A DNA stretch of 64,000 nucleotides from Trematomus loennbergii (taxonomy: Eukaryota > Chordata > Actinopteri > Perciformes > Nototheniidae). The notes beneath the pieces were generated by a model that ran no database searches, was not told the DNA's origin, and worked only from the letters and a program-made list of their open reading frames with translations. Positions 34,718-47,736 of the stretch are shown here, in pieces (the stretch's first letter is position 1; the number at the start of each line of letters is the position of its first letter). The stretch lies in contig JAAOOA010000026.1 in assembly GCA_012861695.1 (NCBI GenBank), positions 18,898,001 through 18,962,000 of the forward strand, in the 5' to 3' direction. The position numbers and the translations under genes are program-made.

Positions 34718-35239
34718 TTAACACGACAGACTATAGAGCCCTAATGATTCTGGCATGGAGTCACTCATTATTACATATGAAGAGAGAGAGGGAGTTGAGG
34801 GTCTTGTAAGGAAGCAGAGTTGAAGGAAGCTGACAGCACAGCCTGAGGCAAAGAGGATGTCAAGCCGGGTCAGCAGCTCCACGCACTGCTGAATAGAGGA
34901 GTCAGGTTCATGCAGAGATGGACGATCCACCTCTTGCAGGGTCTTATACTTTTTTCCCTCTAACTGGAGAACCCCTGTGTTGAAAAATGGGTGGGATGAC
35001 TTTGCCAAGAGACTAAGGCCCAGCCTAATAGGCAAATACAGGGGGACATTGGTACTGGAGAGCCCTAAGGTACAGTTGGTTACAAGATCGTGCCAAACGT
35101 CAAACTGAGTGACAGATCCAGGGTCAATATCAGATAGTGAGACAAGAACCAGTTCAGACAGAGAAGAGGGAAAAACTGGAAATTCCAAGACATGTTGACT
35201 GTGTGACTGAAACTTGGGTGCACGTCCCGATGCTAACAT
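34718..35239 (-). CDS. Unidentified 173-codon open frame, possible exon or retrocopy
   Basis: A minus-strand frame of 173 codons from an ATG at 35239, free of low-complexity sequence. Its composition is protein-like: it is rich in Leu and Ser, with segments such as SLSELVLVSLSDIDPG, QFDVWHDLVTNCTLGL and EPDSSIQQCVELLTRLDIL. There are no membrane helices or signal peptide that I would trust. Just upstream of the ATG the strand reads ATTACTCAG then CTGGGTAATG, which could be a splice acceptor. Two in-frame stops (TAATAA) lie before it. The tail, from about STPSLSSYV onward, looks less protein-like and may be intron. I do not recognise the family. It could be an internal exon, a processed fragment of a host gene or chance. 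Confidence 0.35.
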   Translation of the reverse strand: MLASGRAPKFQSHSQHVLEFPVFPSSLSELVLVSLSDIDPGSVTQFDVWHDLVTNCTLGLSSTNVPLYLPIRLGLSLLAKSSHPFFNTGVLQLEGKKYKTLQEVDRPSLHEPDSSIQQCVELLTRLDILFASGCAVSFLQLCFLTRPSTPSLSSYVIMSDSMPESLGLYSLSC

Positions 35240-35449
35240 TACCCAGCTGAGTAATTATTAATAGCATTAGTAGTATTGTTAAGGTACAACAAAGAATATC
35301 CATTAATTTTAGCTCACTTTTAGCTGACTATTTTAACTGTTTATCTATGACATTTTTGGATTATTGTACCACATTCCTGCATCGTTTCTGAACATCTTTA
35401 GATTACCACTGGATTTAGTTAATGACTGACTACTAGACCATAGTCTCTA

Positions 35450-36010
35450 GAACCGTTCAAACTTGTCATTTTTGTTCTACGTTAAAGTATGCGGAATCTG
35501 TATGGGGTCAAAGTGGGGTGTTTTTTAGCTCTGTTCAAATGGATTTCCAATTCATTCCTATGGGGCAAATGATCGCAGTTTTCCTGCGATTTGCGTGAAA
35601 ACGGCTAGGCGAATCTCTTATAAAAGACATAGCAACCCGATCCCGGTCAGTCTGCACGTTTTTATGCAGTGTTATTACGTTACGTGTTTCGTGTCAACAC
35701 TGCCGGACATGTACACGGACAACATTTGTGGCCGAAGAAGGAGAATAAGATGCGATAAGTATGTTGAATAATATACTGTGTTGGCTTCACACAGAATAAC
35801 AAGACTGTGGCTTCGTTAGAAAGAGTTTTGCTAAAAAAGTTCAACTGTAAGTGGGTTTAATAGTGCACAAAGATGGTTTCGTGCTTCGTTTGATAGATGC
35901 AGGTCCCTTTTCGGAAGATCTATCAAATTATAAACATGCTACTTGACCTCTATGTAATTAAGTGCTGTGCGCCTTCTCAAAATAGCGACGGCAGATGGAG
36001 CGCACATATC
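35450..36010. repeat. Probable interspersed repeat of unassigned family
   Basis: The string AATTCATTCCTATGGGGC followed by CGCAGTTTTCCTGCGATTTG and GTGAAAACGGC resembles a family I associate with many fish genomes. The rest of the block, including a 10-bp hairpin TTTGATAGAT/ATCTATCAAA at 35889-35927, looks like one repeat unit. The boundaries are estimates, because no terminal repeats or target duplication were found. Confidence 0.4.
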
Positions 36011-36744
36011 CCCCTGATGTATGAGGGATATAGGTTTCTAATTAACTAAAAGGAAAGGAGGAAAAAGGGTTGACCAACATAGGCATTTAGATGTCTCTTA
36101 TTCATTGAACCTGTAACTTTGGTTTTGAAAGGAGGGATACAAAAAGTAGTTGTAGCATTAGCGGGATAAGTTCTGTTCTCTTTCTTTCTCTGTCTTCCTT
36201 CCTGGCTGTGGCAGCTGGATACCGTTCTGTTGGTAATTAATCAAGACAAGCTCTGGAATAGGCACAGGAGTGTTTTCTGTTAGGGGTGCAGTGTGTAGTG
36301 ACCCATCGACTAATAAGGTCCCTCGAGGTGAAACTGCATCAGAGCGTTAGAAGCTTGAAATTTGAAATCCCACACCCTCTCCACCTTCCTCTGGGAGGAA
36401 GTACAAAGACTTGTGTGCCTGTGATTTCATGCACATAATTTATTCATTTAATCTAATCTATCTGTCAGTCTATCTTCTTGGCTTGCCGTCTATCCTTCGG
36501 TCTCATGGTATCAGACAACGCGTCGTTAAGGGAAGAGAGATGAGGGTATAATGGGAACATGTTGGCTCTCAACATACTAACACTATTTAAAAAGTTATTT
36601 GAAAATGTGTGAGCCCTGTATCACACATTTGAAATACACTCACTGTCCACACCTCTGAATCTGTGCCATTGTTAAAGGAGCAAAACAATTGGCCCTAGAC
36701 TTAATTGTGCTTTTTGGTATAAAATCAAACTCTTATCATGACCT
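36011..36744. other. No gene recognised
   Basis: AT-rich DNA leading to the fold-back element. It includes a pyrimidine-rich run near 36178-36210. No coding frame or repeat family was recognised. Confidence 0.45.
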
Positions 36745-36752
36745 TAAAAAAG

Positions 36753-37282
36753 CAACCCGGTATCATGGCAAGACGTGAACATGTGACGATCTACCATGCT
36801 GGGAGACGTGAATATGTCACGGTTTCGTCCCTTCAAACGTGACAGTTACACGGTATTGTTAACATGGCCCAACCAGTGGAGAAATACCCGGAAGTGCCAG
36901 CAAATGGTCTACCGCGCCTATTGGTCGGTTTTTATTGTCAAAATGAGATGTTTTTAATTTATTTTTTAATCATCACACTTGATTTCGCCGATTTTCTTGT
37001 TGCCCTAGCTGGTCGACACCTCTTTTAGCAGAAACAAAGGCTACATTAATGTATTAAATCGATGTTAATCCATGTGTGTGGAGGTGAGGATGTGGAATTA
37101 ACGGACGTGACGTTGTGTGATTGCGTTGCCAGGCAATTTACAAACTCTTCAACTACAACCCTAATTATATTTTAAAACATTTTAGAAGGCCTCACGAAAT
37201 ACTTTAATGTAAATTAAAATGTAAATGTGAAGGGGTGTGTGTAATGTGGTGATTGACATTATTCACCCACGGATCTATGGGT
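36753..37282 (+). repeat. Left long terminal inverted repeat of the fold-back element
   Basis: About 530 bp, from CAACCCGGTATCA to CACGGATCTATGGGT. Near the outer edge the motif GACGTGAA-ATGT-ACG occurs twice (36772-36787 and 36806-36822), which could be a transposase-binding repeat. Compared with the right arm it lacks five bases in GGCAACGCAA near 37132-37140 and has about a dozen substitutions. Confidence 0.92.
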
Positions 37283-37298
37283 AAAAAACGTTATACCC

Positions 37299-38468
37299 AC
37301 CATAACGGTGCACAGCTGATATAAAAGGACTTGTCGTTTTTAAAGATATTACTGATTTTCTTTGAATATAAGAATGTAAATACTGAGTTGAGAGAATAGT
37401 CAGGGGATTTGGGTGATGGGAGACACATCTATGGATTCAGAATTTCAATAGCTTACTGTTAAATGACGGATATACCTTTCTGTCTGTGATGTTTTACAAA
37501 TCAGATATTATAAGTAAAACATGTGAAATAATATAGCAATATCCTGTACAATTATGTGAAAACATGAATAAAACTACACATCTTCAGATGTTATACATAC
37601 ACAAGTGTCCTACACTAATAATACAAAGTTATTATGGCTGTGTGTACCTTGTGTGCACCGCCTAGTGGTTAAAGCACGTTATTGAATTAGTTGTGTATAT
37701 GATATGTCAATGATCCTTAGAAAATCTTGAAATCTTGAAAGGGATATGCAAAATAGCCATTATATACAGTCTTTAATTAACTATTAGTAGAGAATAACGA
37801 GTAATGAATATACTTTATAGGGATCTGCAGATAAATGTTTAGTCTTCTCAAGCAGCAACTATCAAATATCTCTCCTGATTGTTGGCACTTGACAATCACC
37901 TTTCCCTGAATTTTACTCAGGTGTAACTAAAGCCTGATTTAAGGGTTGTTTATATTTCACATCATTAATCAGAATCTGCAAAGTAACTAAAATAAATGTA
38001 GTGGAGTAAAAATACCAGGTTAACCTCTGAATTGTAGTGGAGTAGAATTGCTGTTTTGTTTAGTAATGGATATTGAATATGGAATAAAGGTTTTGACAAG
38101 ACCTGGTGTAACAATAATCAAAAAGGACATTAAAAGAGCTCCAGATGTCAATGATCTAAACAAAACAGCACACCTGAAATGTATTAAATACTTTATTAAG
38201 GGCAGTGAATTAGTTTTTTCTGTATGTTTTTCAAATCAGTGTTATACAGTAAGTGTCATAGACAGTGTTACATTGATTATTATCCTTAAAATATATATAA
38301 AACAAAACCATTTATGATCTTTTTTTTTGGGTGGTTTACTAATGACAGTTAATTCTGTTTCTGCTATTGATGGTTTCATTTTTGTGAAAAATAATAAAAT
38401 AATAAAATTCAATAACGTGCTTTAACCACTAGATGTGCCTTTCTATCAGCTGTGCACCGTTATGGTGT
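37299..38468. repeat. Inner inverted-repeat pairs inside the fold-back element
   Basis: Two further inverted pairs lie inside the main arms. ATAACGGTGCACAGCTGATA at 37303-37322 pairs with about 38444-38463. CTAGTGGTTAAAGCACGTTA at 37662-37681 (continuing TTGAATT) pairs with about 38406-38432. The two blocks are ~340 bp apart on the left but only about a dozen bases apart on the right. The arms were therefore once more symmetrical and have since gained or lost internal DNA. Confidence 0.8.
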
Positions 38469-38852
38469 AAATACAGCCTATCTACCAATTGGATCAAATA
38501 TAAAAGTCAGCCGAATTAGTATTGATACTGCAAGGAGACGTATTGTGTGAAAATAAATGTAAGATGTTGTTTAATTGCTGATATATTTATGATCCACGTC
38601 ACGTTTTCAGTTTTGGCGGCAGTGCTTCCTGTTTGTCCAGAAGTCTTCTCATCAGGGCTCTATAAATACAGAACTACGGCAGATATGTCATATTTAATGC
38701 AGCCGAACCGTGTATTACAATGCCGTTATGTGATGACCTCCAAAGAGAAAAGCAAGCAAACTCGGAATAAAGTATTATTTTTTTTTTTTAAATGTTTTCG
38801 GATTTCACATCAGTCCGGTTAACTAAAATGTCCGTGCGGAACAATACCCCCA

Positions 38853-39388
38853 ACCCATAGATCCGTGGGTGAATAATGTCAATCACCACATTACACACAT
38901 TCCTTCACATTTACATTTTAATTTACATTAAAGTATTTCGTGAGGCTGTCTAAAATGTTTTTAAAATATAATTAGGGTTGTAGTTGAAGAGTTTGTAAAT
39001 TGCGTTGCCTGGCAACGCAATCGCACAACGTCACGTCCGTTAATTCCACATCCTCACCTCCACACACATGGATTAACATCGATTTAATACATTAATGTAG
39101 CCTTTGTTTCTGCTAAAAGAGGTGTCGACCAGCTAGGGCAACAAGAAAATCGGCAAAATCGAGTGTGACGATTAAAAATAAATTAAAAACATCTAATTTT
39201 GACAATAAAAACCGACCAATAGGCGCGGTAGACCATTTGCTAGGCACTTCCGGGTATTTCTCCACTGGTTGGGCCATGTTAACAATACCGTGTAACTGTC
39301 ACGTTTGAAGGGACGAAACCGTGACATATTCACGTCTCCCAGCATGGTAGATCGTCACATGTTCACGTCTTGCCGTGATACCGGGTTG
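38853..39388 (-). repeat. Right long terminal inverted repeat of the fold-back element
   Basis: Reverse complement of the left arm over ~536 bp, ending CCGGGTTG at 39388 and followed directly by the TAAAAAAG target duplication. Confidence 0.92.
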
Positions 39389-39396
39389 TAAAAAAG

Positions 39397-42300
39397 ACAG
39401 ACTGGTTGTGTTTCTAGGGAAGTAATCTCCAGCACTTCAGTATGTGATGGTCCCCACTGCAATGCATTTCATTGTGTTCCATCATCTAAGGATGAAACAT
39501 TACTCGGGTGCAAAGAATGAAAAAACAAAACATAGCTGCTTCTTGCCTTACAAAAGAGTTTAAAGGATTTTAAAAACTGCACAAGAAATTGCAATAATCA
39601 ATTATGTGAAGTTGGTTAATGTGTCTTGTTAGGCCTTTGAATGTATAAGAGTCCCATATCACTCCTATGGTTAGTCTCTGCTCTGAGACCAGATAAAAAC
39701 ACCCTGAGACCTCTGTATTTTAGCTGTCTCTGAAACTACATTGATTCCATACAGCTACAGAACCTTCAAACATACTGATTTAAAGTGGTACATCTCCTAA
39801 GGGTTTAAAAATAATCTAAAGAAACTAGTTCTATGTTATTGTGCTGCGTAACCAATGGTTACTATTCATGAGGTTTGCAAGAAAATGTTTTCCCTCACAG
39901 ACAGTTGTTCCACAGAGTCATCTTCTTTCTTCTCAAATAAAAAGAAACAACTACTGTAAAAGTCTCACCCATGAAGGTCTTCAGGCAGGAAGTCATTTTG
40001 ATGTTAAAATGTTTGACACGGAACAACAGAGTATGGGAATGAACCCTATTAAGATTGGGAACTAAGGCGAAATTACACTAAATAATGTGGCATTTATTTG
40101 AGAAAACTAAGAGTCTTCAGCCATGCTAGCAGCTCTGTGAGGCTATATGGTGCTTTGAGCTAAATAAATGCTAACGTTAAGAACTCGTAATGACAATTAA
40201 TAACTAATGTCCATAGCTGCATGCTTACCATATTAACCCTCTTATTATAGAATGTTAGCATGCTAAAATGCTAATTACCACTTAACATAACCTAAAACTG
40301 ATTGGAACGTCATTAGTTTTGTCAGGTGTTAAGTTAAAACATATATTTCACATATGTGACTGACTGATGGACGGACCAACATTGCTATGCCTGGATTAAT
40401 AAATATTAAACACTGGTCAGATGACCACATTAATCAATAACTAGTTCATAATCAGTATTTATGTTGGACTTGGGCGATGGGACCTCAGTAACCTGACATC
40501 AGCTTCATAAATTTCAATCCTCTCTGTCTGGGGTTTAAGAGTCACACAGACTCAGAAATCCATTTTGATTTCCAACCCAGCAGCAGAGAATAAATCAATA
40601 TATACACTCATACTTATCTTGTAGAAGGGCATCGGTTGCAGGCTCATAAATCTGCCTTAAGTTTGCATTGGTTTTTCCCCCTACCATCGGGGTAAGTCCG
40701 GGATAAAGAAACGGATCCTCGCACTTCTTCACTCAAACATTCTTTACCCCTGTGCCGCGGACTCTTTGATGTGTGTGCAGCAGCTGTTTACCAAGCCAAT
40801 TGTGCAAAACCACAAACCCCAGCACGTCATCCACTGACACCGCAGTCTTTGATTTTGTTTTTTGCTCTCTTTCTTCACTGTCACATGGTTGACTCTGTCA
40901 CAGCTCATTCGTGTCTTGAAATAGGTTGTTGATCTGAACAAGAACACACTTGCATGAACAACTGATGAACGGATGACATGACTTATATACTTATATTTAT
41001 AATAAATAGTTGTTATTGTGAATATGGATGATATAGCTTGAGAAAAGAAAGAACATTATTTTCTTTGTTTTTTCACAAAACACATCTGCTCAGTGGGGTT
41101 TATGAATGATAGGGTTAGGGTTGACCTGTTACACTGATGAACAACAATTTAAAATTAAGACACGGAAGAAAAGAGCAAATGCTGACTGGAAACAATCAAC
41201 TATTTTCATTGAAGGTAATGGAATATGTCATCAACAGTTCACATAATGTTTACATGTACATTAATTGTCCTATTTAGTTTTGTTATTATTAGTTTAATCT
41301 TCAAAAGTACCTCTATTCTAACTGCTATAATATAGAAGTTCAGACCTACCACAAAGTAATGGTCTGACCTTGAAAAGATGGGAAGTATTGGACATGGCAG
41401 AGGAAAAGTTTTAGGGCAGTCATTAAAACAACAACGCTCCTCAGGAGAATTTGAGCAAGGAGAGGTGATCCACACTGCAGATTAGATTGTGCCGCTCCAA
41501 GCTTCTACGGGGATGAACGGCAGACACAAATCTTAGCATATGTTGGCTTGTGGGCACAAGGGAACAGCAAACTCCCGTCTTTATCCTGGGAGAGGCAGGA
41601 AGGAGAAGTCACCTTGATTAAATTAGTTGGATATGAAAATGGGGTTATGCCTATTGGGAGTATGTGACAAGGGTTTATAAACCTCGCCTTTCACAACCAT
41701 GTGAGAATGACTTTTTAATTTCCTCCCTTTTTTTGCATCAAGTTATATTCCACCCTCTGTCTTTTGTGCCACAAGGGCTTTATGTGTCAGGGTCAATGTA
41801 GGAATCTCATTTGGTTACTGTCCCCTCCACTCATTCACAATGTGAGATTCTATTAGCGTCTTCCAAAACAGATCGTCCCTGGGTTTTTCTTCCCTCGCTT
41901 TCCTCTTTCTCAGTGCATGTATAGCCTATCCCTCACACCATTTTGCTTTTTGTCCCTGTGCTATTGTATGATATTCCGTCGGTACATTGAATCCACAAGG
42001 GAATGCCGCATTCACCGTGCCCCATTCAAGTCTGAAATAAATCAATCCATCCTAGTTAGATGTCATGTTCGTGTAAACCGACCTAAGTGATTTCTTCATT
42101 TTCAAACAAACTCAAATGATTACAGATGGTGAATTCTTAAGTGGGACAAAATTACCACCATGGCAGTATAATAGATGAATAGAAGCAATGATTTACAGGG
42201 GAAAAGGCATGTGTGTGTGTCATCTATGTTCAATCTGATGATTTATATTCTCACACGCAGGCATTTCCCTAACTATTTTGATCTTCTGTAGCACCCATGC

Positions 42301-43207
42301 TGGGATTTATTTGCCTGCGCTGTGGTGTTCCAATGCTCTTTATTTTAAAAATATTACTGCTGCTCATAAGCAAAGCACCTGCCAACACATTATGATTACA
42401 TTTGCAAGCCATTCCCAATCACTGCCAGCATTTTATAACTGAGCCTGTCAGCTATTCCTTTGTCACCTGTTAGTATTTAGATGTGAGGAAAAACAAACAC
42501 AAACTGTTATATAACTCACAATGAAGAGCTTGTTCAAAGCTTGCTAACATTCATTCAGGCTTGTATCAGATTGTTGAATCCAACTAAACATTGTTCAGCA
42601 GGGTGTCTAAATGATAGGGTTAGGTTTCAGATGTTAAACAACTTATTTTGAGTTACTTGGATCTTCCCTCGGTGCCAGTCTCTATCAATTTTCATTTCCT
42701 GCAGCAGAAAAGAAAAACAGTTTGACCTTGCTTGTTAAACCCAGTCAGGACTCGAAGCTCGAAAATTCTTGGCAATTGGTTTATCCTGGAATTAAATTAT
42801 CCTACCCAGAGAAAATGGAAATATTACACTCATCAGCAACAAGGCAACTATTTTGTAGGTCACTCCAATGCCACTTGGACAATTATTGTATTTGCCTCCT
42901 TAATTCTGTATTTTGTAAGATATGAAATCCATTGTAGTGTACTGGTGTGTAGCCTGAATGATCCACAAACAACATTATCAGCAGAAAACTAGTGTTGACA
43001 ATTAGAATACATTAGATTTTTAGTATGCTAATTGTTTTGTAATTTAATGCAGACAATCTTCTTGTTTGCACTGCAAAAACGTATTTAAAGATTAATATGA
43101 GTATTCAAAATCCTTTGCCTGTGTTATCAACCAATTTCCTTCATTTGTTTCTTTGTCTCGGTCTTACTCCTTCACTTTTATTTCTCCATTACTATTATAT
43201 TATTACA
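39397..43207. other. No gene or repeat recognised
   Basis: About 3.8 kb of AT-rich DNA with no frame above 86 codons. The segment 40600-40980 is somewhat less AT-rich. The motif GATAGGGTTAGG recurs at 41107-41118 and 42613-42624, a short coincidence of telomere-like units. I see no supportable gene. Confidence 0.45.
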
Positions 43208-43669
43208 TAACAGGGACCCTCTTATGCTCATTTTCAGGTTTTGAAATTGTTTTTTGTGCTTCTACTGTGACATGTTTACATGCTTTGATGTTCAAAAAGC
43301 TCTTTATTTTTCTCATACTGCCTGCACCTTTTTCCACCCTCTGTCTGAAACCAGAGCCCAGTCTGCTCTGATTGGTTAGCTGGCCAGCTCTTTTGTGATT
43401 GGTCAACCGCTAAGAGATGTCCCGCCCCTTAGCGTGCAAGATGTTAGAATGCTAGGCAATAGAAGTGCGTTTTGACTTTTTCACGGAAGTATCCAGAGGA
43501 CTACAATCCAGGCATTTCAGGCAGGGGGGGAGAGTGTGGGAGAAAAACTCCCTCTTGGGGTATCTTGGGATTTTAGCCTTTGAAGACCATATACTGTACA
43601 TGCACAACAAACCTGTATAACCTACTACAGGAAAGGGAAAACTCCAAAAAGCATATTTGGGCTCCTTTA
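43208..43669. mobile_element. MITE, TATTATGCTCATTTTCAGG family, copy 1
   Basis: The left end GGGACCCTCTTATGCTCATT and the inverted right end GGAGCCCAAATATGCTTTTT are divergent inverted repeats bounded by TAA/TTA. The interior shares ordered blocks with the copy at 45129-45405: GTGCTTCTACTGT, then GATGTTCAAA, then CTTTATTTTTCTCATACTGC, then CACCCTCTGTCTGAAA. The middle includes ATTGGTTAGC and ATTGGTCAACCG, CCAAT-type boxes typical of this teleost family. There is no transposase, and end divergence shows it is old. Confidence 0.72.
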
Positions 43670-45128
43670 GATCCAAAGGGTTGTTCAACTGTCTTGGATC
43701 AAATGTCAAAAGTTCTCTGGTGGACATTAAGACAGATATGTATTAATATAATACATGTATATGGCTTTATTTTACTTTTTTTTATTTACTTTTTTCGTTC
43801 CACGCCTTCCTGGCCTTTTCTTTAATTGAGATGCTGATTCATGCAAGCCATGTTGAAAAGCACTGTGATCAACTAAGATGGTTAAAGCAAATGTAACCAG
43901 GTGAACGTCTTACCTACAATAACTGTATAACTTCAAAGGATTCCCTTTCGCTCAGTGAATATAAATGTAACATTATACCATCAAAGGGATGGCATCCCCA
44001 TTTGTCCACATACAGTATCCTCAACACTCTCTTTAGCACAGTAGCCAGCTAGCGGTCTGGTTAGTGAGTGGTGCTTAAAAAGACAGTCTGAGATAAAGTT
44101 TTGTTTTCTCCCCTCCTACTTCTCAAGGGAGGCTGAGGAGGTGTTCTTTTATTGTTGATGTGCATTGTGCAACCCCTGTTTTTTTTCTCCGCTTGCACAT
44201 TTGGCAGGCAGGCAGAAATGTTTGCTTTCAGTACAGTAGGTGGAAGTGCTAAGGAATTTACAACAACACGGGAAAAAAAACGAACCCACTCTCCAAGCCG
44301 GGCTGGTCTTTGGAGATTTAGTTTCTCCTGCTATTCTGGCACTGTGGGACAAAGTCTGAGCAGGAAAAAAAAACTGTTTTTGCCTTTCACTAGTCGAAAA
44401 GAACACAGAATTGTGGCAGATAATTTGTGGTAAATATGAAATATAAATGTTTTGTCTGATGCAATCAACACATAGAACCATTTGCATTTAGCTGCACTGT
44501 GATAATCAAATGCATCCGACTGCCGTGCGTGTCATGACAATGTGCCGAGGAAGGATTTAATACATTTGCAAAAATAAAATAGAAATGATCTGCACGTGCC
44601 ATGATTGAGAGCCAAATTGACCTTCATTATTCCAAGATGGAACATGTGGTTAGCATCAGATAAAAAAAATAAAAAAATTGCTTATAAAATATGGATATTA
44701 AACATCATGTGAGGAGAGGAGAGTAATACATACATAACAGTATACCTTTTTAATTGTAGGTATTTTGACTTGAAAGACAGTAATATGAAATACGCAGGAG
44801 CTTCTTATATCAATAACAAAGGTTTCTCCTCTAATGTCCACATCATTCATTTAAGGGTGTGCACCTGTGTTTATCCCACTGTGACACGATAATACGTTTT
44901 CTGTGAACAGAAGATACAGGGCAAAGCAGAACATTGAACACAGTAATAAGAAGCATGTGTTACTATGATATCCTAAATACCTGCCAAATGTTATTTAAAG
45001 GGGACACATCTTTCTAATTTGTTGGTTTCTATTGGTGAACAAAAAACACAACTTGAACATGTTTAAATGCATTAATGTTTAGAAAAAAACATAATGTTGT
45101 ATCATATCACTAAGTATACCACCCACTG
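43670..45128. other. No gene recognised
   Basis: AT-rich DNA. Overlapping frames of 93 and 112 codons at 44149-44487 are produced by poly-A/poly-T tracts and show no domain. No structural RNA was seen. Confidence 0.45.
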
Positions 45129-45405
45129 TAAATAGGACATATTAGGACATTCTTTTCCGGTTTTATAATTGTCTTTTGTGCCTCTACTGTAACATTTTGA
45201 CATGTTATAATGTTCAAAGGTGCTTTATTTTTCTTGTACTGCCTGTACTGCCTGTGCTGCAGCACCTCTTTTCACCCTCTGTCTGAAATCAGAGCCAGTC
45301 TGCTCTGAACTCCCTCTGGGGTGAACTTTGGGATTTTAGACTTTGCAGTCGATTTACACTCTACAGGAAAGGGAACACCCCAAACGCATAATATGGCCTC
45401 TTTAA
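45129..45405. mobile_element. MITE, same family as 43208-43669, shorter copy
   Basis: It contains TAGGACATATTAGGACATTC at the left and, read inward from the right, TTTAAAGAGGCCATATTATG. Internal blocks match copy 1 in the same order and orientation: GTGCCTCTACTGTAACATTT, GTTCAAAGGTGCTTTATTTT, CACCCTCTGTCTGAAATCAG. It lacks the CCAAT-containing middle part, and the join runs from GTCTGCTCTGAAC straight into CTCCCTCTGGGGT. ACTGCCTGTACTGCCTGTGC shows a small tandem duplication. Confidence 0.72.
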
Positions 45406-45755
45406 ACACCCTCAAACAACTGACTTGTCCAATTGTACAGGTAGTGGGGTTATATTTTGGACTAGATACCCCTATGTATGTGCACAATCATAAAGGGACT
45501 CTTTCGTACTGAGCCTCCTACAAAATGACCAAACACAACAAATAAATGTCAATTATTTTGCCATTCTGTGGGTCTACCTCGCTGCAGCCAATCCATTAGC
45601 GGACCCTTGCAAACATGATTCTTTAGGCCCTTTAAAATCTCCTGATAGGTGCAGGCATTAACACAAACTGAGAACACAAAGGCCACAGCCTCCTGCATTA
45701 TCTCCCTCTCACAGAGAGCGGACGCAGGACATTAATCACTGCAAAGTCACACCTC

Positions 45756-47588
<1,833 letters not shown>

Positions 47589-47728
47589 GTGCGACTGTCG
47601 GTCCGATATTGTAAAAAAAAATAATCTCCAAATAATCTTTTATTTTTATTCTCAAAATAATTTTCCGGGCCAAATATTATTGCTGGCGGGGCACCAATGG
47701 CCCGCGGGCCGCCTATTGCCGACCCATG
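47589..47728 (-). mobile_element. hAT end fragment or miniature hAT
   Basis: The right edge, read inward, is CATGGGTCGGCAATAGGCGG followed by CCCGCGGGCC. This is the familiar hAT-type terminus in which CAGGGGTCGGCAA is followed by CCGCGGGCC. Just outside is GCTTATAT (47729-47736). GCCTATAT occurs at 47581-47588, giving a possible 8-bp duplication with one change around a 140-bp miniature copy. The left edge does not show the matching terminus, so the left boundary is uncertain. Confidence 0.55.
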
Positions 47729-47736
47729 GCTTATAT

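Larger units (their letters stand above)
36745..39396. mobile_element. Fold-back transposon with ~530-bp inverted repeats and 8-bp target duplication
   Basis: The element proper is 36753-39388 (2636 bp). Its arms, 36753-37282 and 38853-39388, are inverted copies at roughly 97% identity by eye. Both start CAACCCGGTATCA at the outer edge. Exactly the same eight bases, TAAAAAAG, flank both sides (36745-36752 and 39389-39396), proving insertion as a unit. The ~1.57-kb centre contains no transposase; the largest frames there are 89 and 91 codons without domains. Long inverted repeats with an 8-bp duplication could belong to a Mutator-like or hAT/P-type derivative, but no diagnostic terminus is recognised. 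High arm identity indicates either recent insertion or gene conversion between the arms. Confidence 0.9.

Noticed and set aside
37655..37690. tRNA-like A-box phrase CCTAGTGGTTAAAGCACG suggesting a tRNA gene or SINE head
   Set aside because: No matching B box or cloverleaf follows, and the phrase is part of an inverted-repeat pair of the fold-back element.
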